64,000 nucleotides of DNA. Origin: Dendrobium chrysotoxum (Eukaryota; Streptophyta; Magnoliopsida; Asparagales; Orchidaceae). Position 1 is the first letter of the stretch; each line of letters opens with the position of its first letter. Both the position numbers and the translations under genes were made by a program. Where the stretch lies: contig CM034307.1 in assembly GCA_019925795.1 (NCBI GenBank), forward strand, positions 248,001 to 312,000. The letters run 5' to 3'. Below, piece by piece: positions 37,101-48,560 of the stretch. A model generated the notes under the pieces. It was not told the DNA's origin, did no database searches, and worked only from the letters and a program-made list of their open reading frames with translations.

Positions 37101-40100
37101 ATCCCTTTCTTTTTTAGAACCCTCCATAGCACTTCTCTTGGAACTTTATCATATGCTTTCTCTAAATCAATAGATATCATATGAAGATCTTCCATTTTCT
37201 CTCTATACTTCTCCATCAAATCTCTCAATAAATGTATGGCTTTCATAGTAGACCTACCCGGCATGAATCTAAATTGATTTTGAGAAATATTAGTATCACG
37301 TTGTAACCTATGCTCAATAACACTCTCCCATAGTTTTAAAGTATGGCATATCAACTTAATCCCTCTATAATTTGCACAATCTTGTGCATCACCTTTATTC
37401 TTAAAGATAGGAATTAACTCACTCATTCTCCACACATTTGGCATCTTTTTAGTGTTCAAAAATATTAAAAAGTTTAGTAAGCCAAGAAATTCTTTCATCT
37501 CCTAAGCATTTCCACACCTCTATTTGAATATCATCAGGTTCAACAGTTTTCCTACACTTCATTTTCTTTAAAGCCTCTCTAACTTCAGTTTTAGTAATAC
37601 GTCGATAAAAACAAAAATATCTATTTTCATTTAGAGTGTTAATATCACTAAAGTCAATCGTATTTTCACAATATTCATTGAAAAATTTAGTAAAATATCT
37701 CATCCACTTTTGTTGAATATTCTCTTTTAAAAAATATTTTTTGATCTTCATCCTTAATGCACTTCAGTTGAATTAAATCCTTACTACTCATATCTCTTTG
37801 TTTGGCTAGCTTAAACATATATCTTTCATCCTCTTTAGTATCTAATCTATTATATAAATCATTAAAAGCTAAAATCTTAGCATTGCAGGATGCTTTCTTA
37901 GACTCATTACGGGTAACTTTATTTCTTTCCCAATTTTCAGAATTTTTTAAATTTAAATCAATTTTTATAACAGAGCTTCTTATTTTTGATATTTTCTTGC
38001 ACATCTTGATTCTACCACCAACTATTTTTACTATTAGAGACTTTTCCTTTTGAAACTCCGAGCACATCCTTTGCAACATTCTTAATACTACAAGCTAATA
38101 TTTCTCACATAACATTAGTTTCCTCATGCATCGACAAAATCTTAAGATTGTGAATCTTACTATCAAATATATTTTTGTTAGAGTTCTTTAAATGCCATCA
38201 TCTAACCCTAGAACAACGATCTACTATATTTTTCATACTCTGCTCCTTCATCTTAAAGTCGAAAACTAATAAGCGGTGTTGGGTATATATAGACTTTCAC
38301 TCGGAATAATGTTACAATCTCTGCAATCTAAACGATCTATTTTTCTTACAAGAAAATAATCAATTTGAGTTTTCCTATATCCATTATTATAAGTGATGAG
38401 ATGCTCATCTCTTTTCTTAAGTAAGGTATTAGCAATAACAAAATCATAAACTAGAACAAAATCTAATATAGTTTTACCACCTTCATTGGTCGCTCCAAAC
38501 CCATAGCCACTATGAATGCTTTTAAAATCCTCTACCTCTCTATCAACATGTCTATTTAAATCTCCCCCAATAAAAACTCTTTCTTCAAGAGGTATCATTG
38601 TATTAATTCTTCCAAGTCATTTCAAAATTTTAATTTTGAGCACATATCCAAATCTATTTGAGGAGCATAAGCACTTATAATATTAATAATCTTATCATCA
38701 ACAATAATCTTCAAAGCTATAATTCTATCTTCAATTCTATCAATTTTTATAACATTATCTTTCAAACTCTTATCTATAATCATACCTACACCATTTATAG
38801 TACGACTCCTACAAGAATACCAAAGTTTAAACCCTAAACTATCAATCTCCTTAGTCTTCTTTCCCACCCATTTAGTTTCCTGAATGCATCAAATATTTAT
38901 CTTCCTATGAATCATAATATCAATTAATTTCATTAATTTGCATGTAAGGGAACCTACATTCCACGATCCTAACCTAATTTTAGTTTTATGGACTAGCTTC
39001 TTTACCCACATTTGTCCATGATGTGGAAAGATTCTAAAGCATGTCATTTCTAAATTATGGTACCAGCGTGGTTATATTCCCTAGATTTGATATGAAAAAG
39101 ATTTTTAAGCAAGCATAGTGAAAGGATTCTCTTATTGTGAGTCTGAGGCAACTTTTGGGAAATTTCTTATTGTTACAGATTAATTAAATGATTATATGGG
39201 GAAAAGCTAAAAAAGTGGCATGCACATGTAATACAAGGGCATATGGCAACAACAAAGAATTACTCAAGTTCAAAATATTAGAAATTAAAAAGTTGAAAAA
39301 TTTGTTGGTATCTTTAGAAAAGACTCTTGTAATAGGTACTTGTTGTCTTGCACTCTCAGCCTCTTAGGTATTATCTCATCTTCTTATGCATTTAAAGTCT
39401 AAGAGATGCCCAATCATAGTTTTTAGATTATTTATTTAGGATTTACAGACCACATGACTAACTCGTTACACAAATATCTTTATATACTTCCTATTATAGA
39501 AATAATAAAATAACCATTCTAGATATAACCGTGTTGGACAAAGAGAATTTCTTATAAACAAATCCCTCATATTTAATGTCATCCACATACCTAAATTATT
39601 CATCAACATGTTATCTATTCAAAAGTTAAATAATATTCAAAATTTAGTGTTGTATTTTAGCCTTCTAATTATGCATTTCAAGAATGGGGCACAACGAGAG
39701 TAAGTGGACTTACTAAAGAAAGGATGTTTTTGGCCACCTTGAGGAATACATTGGCCAATGAAGCTTCAAATTGCATGTTTTGTCACCTTTCCTTTTTTCA
39801 AACCTTTAAATTCAATGAAGAAAGGATATGGGTGTAATACCTTCATTTTGGCATCCTTCTTTTGGTATTCTTAAAATTATGTTTCCTTTATTATTAAAAA
39901 ATGTTAATATTAGAAAAAAAATCATTGTGATACTTATGAGTTAGCAAAATACGAATATTTCAGTTTTTAATAAGTAAAAAAGGTGTCAAAGCCTTTTTTC
40001 ACTCATTCATAGTGATATTTGAGGACAATTCTCTACACATATGTGGGTCTGGATGATTTGTCTTTTATTGATGATTGCACTCTTTTGTCATTGTGTTTTA

Positions 40101-43100
40101 CTTAAAGCCAAAAGTAATGTATCATCTTCCATATCTTTTTCATCATGATCAAAATCAGTTTGATGTTGAATTAAAACAATTAGATCCAACAATAACAACA
40201 TCAAGCCTCTATCCCAGTACGTGGGGCTGGCTACATGAATCCATTTTCTTCATTTTGTTCTATTAAGAGTCAAATTCTTTTTTAAATATAATAAAAAAAG
40301 TCATTTCTAATACTTCATAACCAACAAAAGCAAAATTTTGTTGCATTTCTACATGCAATAGTACTATTTGTTAGTCATGCAAAATACATTTAGCAGAATA
40401 TTAGTACATTTCTTGCGTTGATATTCATTAAAATGGCTGCCAAATTAATACAGAAAATAATTTTGTTATTTCCAAAATGTAGGAAGTAAATTATTGCATG
40501 CAACATTAGAAGTTTCTATAGACATGATACAAGGAATACCCATCCAATTTGGAAATAATAAAGATTTGGTTGGTCAGTATTCTATTTCGGCAGCTGTCAT
40601 CATTTTGGGTGGTCTTATAAGCCTATCTAGCCATGTCCAATGCCCTATCCAATACAACAACAATAACAACATCATGCCTTTATCCTACTATGTGGGGTCG
40701 GCTACATGAATCTTTTTTCTCCATTGTGTCTTGTTAAGAGTAAAATTCTCATTTAAATCTAATAAAGAAAGGTCATTTTTAATATTTTTTAACCAAGTCT
40801 TTTTAGGTATACCTCTACCTTTCTTAATATCAGCCAAAACCTAATACATCTACTCTACTTACTGGGTCATCGGAAGGCCAACGTTTTATGTGACCAAACC
40901 ATTTAAGGCGACTCTCTCTAATCTTATCTGCCACTGGAGTTACTCCTACCTTTTCACGTATATGCTCGTTTCATATTCTGTCTCTAAGAGTAAAGCCACT
41001 TATCCACCTAAGCATCCTCATCTTTACAACTAGGGGTGTCAAAATTTGACAAGACATGAAACCCGACCCTGAAAAATCTGGGTTCAGGTCAACCCGTTTG
41101 CGAAACGGGTCAGGTCCTGGTTCGAATTTCTGACCCATTTGAAAAGCGGGTCGGGTTCGGGTTGACCTGACAACCCGCGGGTTGACCCGAATCGACTCTT
41201 TTCATCATCTCGCGCGTCAGGTCGCGTCCGCGTTGCCCGTCAGGTCTCGTCAACGTCAGGTCGCGTCCGCGTCATGGCGTCAGGTGATCAGGTCGCGCCC
41301 GCCGTCTGCTTCATAGGTCGCATTCGCATCTACAGCGGCTCGCGCTTCCCGCATTCGCGTCCCGTGTCCAGTCGTCCCTCGTCAGGCGTCCGCGTCCAGC
41401 ACTCCAGTTGTCCAGGCGTCCCGCGTCAAGCGTCCGCGTCAGCTCCGCAGCCTCCGGCCCTCCGCTTCGCTCAGCTCCAGCGCTCCATAGATGTTCGCGG
41501 GTTGGGTCGTGTCAACCCGGTAAGCCACACGGGTCGGGTCCGAGTTGATAAACCTGACCCGTTTGCAAAGCCGGGTCGGGTTAGGGTCAACCCGTTTACG
41601 GCTGGGTCAAGTCGGGTTCGACCCGAATTGACACCCCTATTTGCAACACTTAACTTAGTTTTATGCTTCTCTTTTAATGGCCAACATTTTGCGCCATAAA
41701 GCATTGCTGGTCTCACTTCCATCTTATAAAATTTTCTCTTAAGTTTGAGGGGTACTTTCTATCACACAACAAGCTGGATGCATTCCACTTCCAACCATCC
41801 AACTGAATTCTACTAATAATATCCCTATCTATTTCACCATCACACTGAACAATAGACTCGAGATAGCTAAAACGCGTACTCTTATTAATGATTTGATTGC
41901 CTTGCCCAAAGTCACAATCCCTCCACTAGATCTATTACTATTAAAATTACACTCCATGTATTCGGTTTTAGATCTACTAAAATGAAAACCTTTGGACTCT
42001 AAAGTTGACCTCCATAGTTCAAATTTACCTTCAACTCTCTTTCTAGTCGTATCAACAAGAGGAATATTGTCAGCAAAAAGCATACACCAGGGTACATCCT
42101 CTTGCAAATGTCTAGTAAGAACATCCATGACTAAAGCAAAAAATAGCCCTGTCCAATAGAGGATAATTATTTTTGAAGTACCAAAAATAGAAATGTGATG
42201 GCCTATTATTTCAGTATGTTACAAAATTAAATAGATTTATATTAGTTTTTTATTGCTTAATTGACTAACTTGGTCGAGTGGTGGGCTGCCTTTTCTGCAG
42301 TCAACCCCAGTTACGCCCAACATGTGCCAAGCCCTTGTCATTCTGAAAATATGTAGTTTAACCACTCTTGTGTACAAAAAATTTATTTTAGTTTCAATGA
42401 TGTCCATAAATGTTCATCTCTTTGGTGGTGGGGGTACCATGTCCTTGCCCATGGAGATTTTTTTGCCAATCATGGAAGACATTGCTTTTTTACTTTGACC
42501 CAAAAAGAAAAGAAAAGAAAATCTTATCTTGGTGTTGAATAATTTATTCCTCCTTAACTCCTGTAGTTAGTTCCACATTGTGAAGTAATATAAAATTCTA
42601 TGTAAAAAACTTCTACTTTCTTGTATATTTTTAAAGCATCACCGCCAATATTCTTTTCTATCCATAACTGTATGTTTCTTCTATGTTAAAGATATTCCCC
42701 CTTATTGTTTGAACACCTTATGCTTCTACCTTGTATCAATTATTTTGGTTGAAGCGTTATTAGTTGCAGTAAGTGCATTTCACGTATAATGAACTTGCTC
42801 TATACAATTTTTTTTTTCTATTTTGCATTACTTCATGACGTTATTGATTAACTTGTTACAGGGCATGCGAGAAGGTGGTGGACCAATGCCTCTTTCTGAT
42901 TTTGCAGGACCTCCTTCTAGAAGAACTGGTGGTTTCCCAGGGTTAGACATTAATCCATTTAGGCTAGTTCGTTTTGAGATAAGTGCTTGGAAGTGCTTGA
43001 GGCTTAATTTTGGAACTGTTATGTGAATGAAAGCGTATTTTTATACATGGCTCTCACCTTTATAAAGGTGAAGGAGTGAGTCACTTTTGAAGTCTCGGAA

Positions 43101-44393
43101 GTTACATTCGGTTTTGTTTTCTGTTGCATTTAATGATAATAAGAATATAAGATTAATGGGATGATAAATGAACTTGTACTTATAATTATAGTAAAATAAT
43201 TTAAAATTAGTATGAGGTTGGGCACAATGGAACTCATTGTAGTCCAAACAAACACAATAACTAGGTTTGTAAGCATTGGCTTCTGTTAAACAAATAGAGA
43301 TCACTTAAACTCACTTAGATGAAATTAGGGATATCATGGCCTTAGACTTGCTCAGATTTGTGATAGATTTTAACGGGTGTCCCATGAAGGCCCGCTAGGC
43401 CCATGTATAATATAATATATTTCTCAAATTACAATTAATATAGAAACTTACTCTATTTTAGACTTAAAATTAATTTAAACCTATTTGAATTGAGTTTGAG
43501 CTCAAAAATAATTTTGTAGTATGCTTTTAGTTTATAGTGGTTTGATAAAAAAATTATTCGTTCCAATTTAAAATTAATAATACTTACATGATTGATTTGT
43601 AATATAGGCAATAAATTAGGTGATATATTGGTAATAATTTAGTCATGTTTATAAGTGATTATTGGTTCGAGCAATATCTCTAATATATGTTTATATTTTT
43701 AATTTCAAGTTGGCAGATAGTAATGGAATTTGGTTTGGGATCAGAGTTTTAAATGATAAATGAACTTAATGTCTAACCATCAACCAATTTTGATGAGCCC
43801 TTTTATGCTCATACTATTTATGGCCGACTAGTTAAGAGTTTTAGAAGGTCGTGCTCATGGACTATAGGCTAGCGAAGCTGACTTAATGGCACTAAATTAA
43901 ACTCACATTTGGAACACATCATGAATTACTTCAAAGCACTTTTGTTGAAACGAACTGGACCTCAGTAGTTTTCCGGCAGTTCACATTTAGAGGTTTTATT
44001 TTTTTATGTGCATTTTCACTATTTCATTTCTTTGTTTTCTTTCTGGTTTATTAAATTTGCAGAGGAAACCAGTCGGCCGCAATCAGTCATGCAACGGTGG
44101 ACGTTGTTGTTCCTCGAGCCCTCGTGCCTTCCATTTATGGAGAGGATGGAGGCTGCTTGAGGCGGATTCGTGAGGTTAGAAATTACTGCATTTTTTCAAT
44201 TGTGGATCAATCAATTCCAACTAAGTTTCAATAATCTTTGAATATTCAGATATCAGAGGCCAAAATAACCATCACTGAAGCTAGACCTGATGCAAAGGAA
44301 ACCGTTATACTAATATCTGGAACTCCTGAACAAACTCATGCTGCACAGAGTCTTCTTCAAGCGTTTGTACTGAGTGAAACCACTGCACCGTGA
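28192..44393 (+). CDS. KH domain-containing RNA-binding protein (HEN4/At4g18375-like), five KH domains
   Basis: Coding exons are 28192-28893, 29226-29675, 35260-35514, 35690-36010, 42862-42941, 44063-44174 and 44250-44393, all GT-AG. They join in frame to 687 residues, beginning MALPFTPSKRPFER and ending LLQAFVLSETTAP. Domains: KH1 from about residue 46 (GKGG 61-64), KH2 from about 183 (GKGG 197-200), KH3 from about 330 (GKGG 347-350), KH4 from about 417 (GKGG 432-435), and KH5 from about 614, where the GXXG loop is GEDG (629-632). KH1 carries an acidic insert, about residues 101-142. Pro-rich linkers lie before KH3 and between KH4 and KH5. Such proteins bind single-stranded RNA in the nucleus and act in pre-mRNA processing and development or stress gene control (HEN4, RCF3 and PEPPER relatives). 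Introns 2 (5.6 kb) and 4 (6.9 kb) are swollen by repeats. Exact orthology within the family is not settled. Confidence 0.93.
30580..30960 (-). pseudogene. Possible L1-type LINE RNase H-like fragment in KH intron 2
   Basis: Two overlapping minus-strand frames give NSLLIDTTSYVIQ and, after a frame change, VQISFVHRSCIR. This resembles the C-terminal RNase H region of plant L1 elements, where a LIDTDS-like motif is followed by FVHRS and a Cys/Asn. The match is short and broken, no ends were found, and the reading is tentative. Confidence 0.35.
31371..31505. repeat. 65-bp tandem repeat, two copies, in KH intron 2
   Basis: The phrase aaaaggtttctgtatctct starts at 31381 and again at 31446; the flanking gcatgcat, aaactacaaaa and atcttc(a/t)acatg segments repeat as well, giving two diverged copies of about 65 bp. 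A short (GT)n run lies just before, near 31320-31335. Confidence 0.7.
36100..39026 (-). mobile_element. RTE-type LINE, near full length, antisense in KH intron 4
   Basis: The 2927-bp insert is bounded by a perfect 16-bp duplication, aaagattctaaagcat (36084-36099 and 39027-39042). On the minus strand it opens with an AP-endonuclease domain: GSWNVGSL, QETKWVG and IISAYAPQ (38640-38990), then FIGGDLNRHV (about 38570). Reverse transcriptase follows with FMPGRSTMKAI, DLEKAYDKVP, GLHQGSALSPY and LFADDILLVD (36740-37500). It ends with ggattcatgtagccgacccc and a (TTG)n tail next to the left duplication, which is typical of plant RTE elements. Stops and frameshifts break the frame, so the element is dead, although the perfect duplication suggests a fairly late insertion. 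Confidence 0.93.
40189..40325 (-). mobile_element. Very short RTE LINE 3'-end copy in KH intron 4
   Basis: About 135 bp match the 3' end of the RTE family on the minus strand: an aacaataacaacatcaagcc tail, the ctacatgaatcc segment, and the region up to gtcatttctaatact. Homology stops there, so the copy is strongly 5'-truncated. The target duplication is not resolved. Confidence 0.7.
40655..42145 (-). mobile_element. RTE LINE copy, 5'-truncated, split by a hAT MITE
   Basis: The flanks gccctatccaata (40642-40654) and gccctgtccaata (42146-42158) are a 13-bp target duplication with one mismatch. The minus strand has the (TTG)n-type tail, the ctacatgaatc end, and the RT segments VRPAMLYGAKCWPLKEK and LFADNIPLVD, where the second catalytic Asp of the RT box is Asn. 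Without the nested MITE and its duplication, about 874 bp of LINE remain. It is a different insertion from the copy at 36100, with its own duplication. Confidence 0.88.
41031..41639. mobile_element. hAT-type MITE nested in an RTE LINE
   Basis: Perfect 12-bp inverted ends TAGGGGTGTCAA and TTGACACCCCTA enclose 609 bp. The 8-bp flanks tttacaac (41023-41030) and tttgcaac (41640-41647) differ at one base; removing the element and one flank restores LINE homology. Subterminal stretches are full of gggtcgggt/aacccg motifs in both orientations. The centre (41210-41480) is GC- and CpG-rich with repeated cgtcaggtcgcgtccgcgt-like units. An open frame of 141 codons across it (41274-41699) runs past the MITE edge and is not a gene. 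Confidence 0.88.
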
Positions 44394-46900
44394 TTTTTCT
44401 TTACATGAAGGTTATCTTTGTCTTTTTGATATTATGCCTTCTTTATTTTGTGCTGATTCACTGATCATGCTGAACATGAAATGAAGTTTTATTGCGATAA
44501 CTACAAGCGGTTTTTTTACTGTTGAACTTACAAATATTCTTCTATATATCCCCTGTATTTCATGTGGTAATTGATATATTTTGTTCATTCTGCTTCATGT
44601 TGGCATCCTTCAGCTGAAGACGGAATGGTTAACTGGATGAGCATATGATTTTGCAGTTAGGTTTTAGGCCAGATCAGTGGAACATTTCTAGGGAGATTTT
44701 TGATTTTGCAGATGCACATCTTTCAGGGAAGCAACTGCAAACTTGTTAAGTGCAAATACATGCTCCCAAAAACTATTGAAATCTTCTTGTACTGGTGTTC
44801 TTGTTTAGTTATTTTTATGTCGAACTCTTATCTGGAAAGTTGTATGGATTGCAGCAAAACTTATTGCATAATACCACCAATGATCTTAAGTGTTTGTTAA
44901 CGTGATTATCTTGTTCTGCATATGGCGTGAGGGCCATCTGGCCTTGGAGATATTTCTAATTATTTTTAATGTGTTTCCATAGAACATGACATGGGTAATC
45001 TTTAAATTGTTTATTATTATTTTTCCCAAATCAGGGTTTTGTTGATTAGAATGTCAACAAGATGCCTTCAAAAAGAATAAAATATGTGAAGTCTCAAGGA
45101 AGTAGATTACAATACAAGTAGTAAACAACCGTGAATCTTGACAAAAAGGCTCTGAATGTTCATCAGTTTGATTTAGTTTTTGTGACTCATATTTTTTTCT
45201 GATTTCATGGAATAACCTGTTTAGTTGATTAGAATGGCATCTCACGCCTACGTGAAGTGCAATTTACATTTTCTCGAGGAAACAGGATAACAGCTAGGCA
45301 AGCTGCTTGCTTTCCATGAGTTTTTTACACCCTAACATTTTTACTTTTCTTTATGACACACCTTATCAGCTTTTCTTGATGCAATAACAGAACTTTTTTA
45401 CACCTGTGCTGTTGATGTGCTGATATTTCTTTCCATGCTTCATATTTTCTACCGTTTCATTGCTGATTAGTTTTGCTAGTAAATTTATTTTGATTTGTAA
45501 ACTTACAGTTTCTGTTTGTTCACATGATGTATTCATGCTCTTAACTTTTTTCTGGGTACGTGGTTCATTGAAGCAATTTGGCAGGGCTCAGATACCCGAG
45601 TTGTCCAGGTCATAACAGGGATTATTAATACCTTATCGCCTTCCATTCATTATCTGAGCTGGTTTATTTCTCACAAAATTGGCCAGAGTTAATGTTGTTA
45701 TAATCGTCTACAATAATTTGGGTTATTTTTGATGTTAGAACATAATTACTTCAAAAAAGAAACAAGAAGTTCTAAATATATCATCAAAATTTCATTGTGA
45801 TGATGCCTCACTCTCTCTTTTTATGTGCTTACCTCTTTCTCACTTATAATTTTATGGTTTACCTCTTGTGGATTCAATATCCACCAACTCCATTAGTACC
45901 AAGTCTGGATGAGTGCCAGCATTATGGACCTTAACAGCTTCAGTTTGTTGATTTTGTTGCATCTCTTCTTCCACCTGTGAGCTGTATATTGCTAATGATC
46001 GTGCTGCTGACAGCTTTGCTGTCCTGTTATCGCTTTTAAGTTCTTGAATACTGTCCTAGCAAGGGTCAAGGATGTGGGAGCATCCAGTAACCGCAAATCA
46101 ACATGTCCATCTCTCTGTGGGAGTACAATGTGGTGCATGGTATTTTTAAAATAACTTGAAACATTAAAAAATCATTAGTAATTTATTAAAAAATAGACAA
46201 AATAAGAGGGAGTATCACAATAAAAAATGCACCATCAATGTGATATGAATAGAACATAATATTCTCTACCATATTGGATATACACTAAATGCCCTGTAAA
46301 TTTACTAGTATCATATAAACTTTATAATGGTATTGTAGGAGTTCATGACATTTTATAACTCAAGTGTAGGCCAATGAGTTGGGGAGTAGAGGAGGACAAA
46401 GTTTCAATCAACTTGCGATGAAGATGACTTAGTGCTAATTCTTGAAATGAATAAATTAGTTTAAACAATACCAATATTATCAAAATCAATGACTAAATAT
46501 TCAAAATTGAACACTCATTTAACTCTTTAGTTCATGCATTCAAGAGTTTAACTTTAATAGCAAATGGCAGGCATACAACTAAAAGATAAATCATGAATAG
46601 AGTTTAGAGGGGAAAGGAAGTAGCTGGATAAATATTAAGCCCTTTATCAATCATAATTAATTAAAAATATTGCCAAATATCATACTTGATTATATTTACA
46701 CCTTTAAGGGTATTTTTTGGGTACTCATATTTATACGACAAAGTGAATAAGATCATGTAAGAAGAAACAAGTCATTTCAGTTAGAAGGTAAGTGATTGGA
46801 AATAAAAAAAGATATCAGCAAGATGGCTTGAGTATGAGAAAAGTATGATGTGGAATAATGCATTTACCTTTTGCTTAATAAAGGAGAGGAAAATGAGCAA
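44394..46900. other. 3' flank of the KH gene and intergenic DNA
   Basis: The KH mRNA 3'UTR must begin here, but I cannot fix its end: no AATAAA lies close to the stop. AT-rich DNA follows with no recognised gene or transposon end. Confidence 0.4.
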
Positions 46901-46904
46901 ATAT

Positions 46905-46981
46905 ATAATAAGCTTATGTGTAGAGGCATCCCTAACCATTGCCTTAATATAATAAGCTTATGTGTAGAGGCATTCCTAACC
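46905..46981. repeat. 44-bp tandem repeat, two copies
   Basis: The phrase ataataagcttatgtgtaga, followed by ggcat(c/t)cctaacc, occurs twice with a 44-bp period. The copies differ by one base in the shared part. Confidence 0.75.
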
Positions 46982-47047
46982 CGCACAAGTCTAGTTAACA
47001 GATCAAATTTCATACATGGATCTAGTAAATAAGTTTAAAGGTCACAA

Positions 47048-47112
47048 GTTGAACTCAAACCTCTCACCTCTGCTTTAGGAACTGATGACCATATCATATG
47101 AGCTAGAGCTCC
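47048..47112 (-). repeat. SINE-like box A/box B remnant
   Basis: The minus strand reads ggagctctagctcatatg and, about 50 bases later, gaggtttgagttcaac, which recall polymerase III boxes A and B of a tRNA-derived SINE. A similar pair lies at about 48503-48560. The ends are not defined. Confidence 0.35.
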
Positions 47113-47584
47113 TTGGTGCACGGTAATTATGATTATGTATGTTTGAATGTAATTATGGTTAGAATATCTTATTGATGTTATAATTCTCCATCATTTAGAA
47201 ATGATGTTCCAAATTATATTTTTTAGTTGTTTGTATGCTTGTCAAATTGTGTCACGTTACTTTGCTCATTAAGCTGTAAGGAATATAGATACATGCTGAT
47301 TTATGAATATATCCAGTAAATAACATCACTTTTAAACAATTTTGGCCAAGTTTGATATTATATGGCCCCAAAGCTGTAAAAATGATAACTAGAAATAATG
47401 CCATAAGCAATTACATGCACTATTTATCTAGCAAAAATATTCCTTATCTACGTTAAGGAAAACTTTTGGCCATATTAGCAGAGTGAATATCTTAGAATTC
47501 TTGGCCTAACTCGCTACTAGCAACCCTCTTGAGAGGAGCGAATAGTTAGTTTCTGAAATTTGAGTGATCAGCTTATTTTGTAAG

Positions 47585-48038
47585 TTGCACATCTTATTCT
47601 AGTGCTGAGGCTGATAATACAATTTAAATTCATGGACATTTTTTCAAAAGAAAGATACCACTGTGTTCTGTGTATCTTGTTTTTGACTTTTGCAACCATT
47701 TAAGTTTGTGCAAGGCTGACCCTGTTATTATTTTCTGACCTGTATCATAAAAATTTATAAATTGACTTCCTTGTAAAGTTGATCTGTGTAGTGGCCAAAT
47801 TGGATCATACTTGCACATCTTATTCTCATGTTTAGTCTAATGATACAATTTAAATAGAGAGGTATATTTTCAAAAGAGAGATATTGATGTGTTGGGTGGG
47901 TAGTGTTTTTTTTTGCAACTATTTAAGTTTGGGCAATGCTTATGCTGTTTTTAGTTTTTGAACTGTATTATAAGAAATTCATAAAATAAGCGACTATTTC
48001 CTTTTAAAGTTGATCTGTGTAGCTTCTAAATTGGATCG
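47585..48038. repeat. 226-bp tandem duplication, diverged
   Basis: Both units begin ttgcacatcttattct (47585 and 47811) and share gatacaatttaaat-type, tttcaaaaga, gcaac(c/t)atttaagttt and aaagttgatctgtgtag phrases in the same order, ending in aattggatc(a/g)tacttgg. The divergence is substantial, so the duplication is old. Confidence 0.8.
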
Positions 48039-48502
48039 TACTTGGAAAACATATCTAAAATAACGTGGATTTGCCACTCTAAAAACACATTTATCAGGCG
48101 CAGGGTACAGTGATTAAGGAGTAGCGTTTATGAATGCAGGTAGACATAATGGCATCATCTTGCCTGTTTTTTTAGTAATTGAGGTTCAACTAGAAATGTT
48201 TCAGACTTTTCATGGTTTTCTATTATGACATTAATTTTATTAAATTGGAGTATGATGTTATTTAGTTTGAAATGCTGCTCTAAAAGAAATTTTGTTCTCA
48301 CTATATTCTGTGGGTCCATTCCAAAGTAAATTATATTTGTCTGATAATAAATATTTTTTACATCAGGGTCAAAATCTATCCCATATTTTCTTAATTGAAA
48401 AATAGGGCACGAGGGCATCTACAAATAAGTTGACATGAAACTAGTTACAGATGAGGAGGACCAAGGTTAGATATTAAGTTTTTGGAGAAGGCTAAAAGCC
48501 AA

Positions 48503-48560
48503 ACTTGAACTCAACTTCTACCCAGGAACCAGCGAGTATACTATTTGAGCAAGAGCTATA
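48503..48560 (-). repeat. Second SINE-like box A/box B remnant
   Basis: The minus strand reads tatagctcttgctcaaatag, then ctggttcctgggtagaag and gttgagttcaag. The order and wording resemble the remnant at 47048-47112, including a ggttcct-like middle phrase. The evidence is weak on its own. Confidence 0.3.

Noticed and set aside
41274..41699. A 141-codon frame rich in Arg, Pro and Ser
   Set aside because: It covers the CpG-rich core of the hAT MITE and runs over the MITE edge into LINE DNA, so it cannot be a real gene of either.
45054..45620. Extra 3' exon of the KH gene
   Set aside because: KH5 ends in a natural C-terminus at the 44391-44393 stop codon, and no in-frame continuation is supported.
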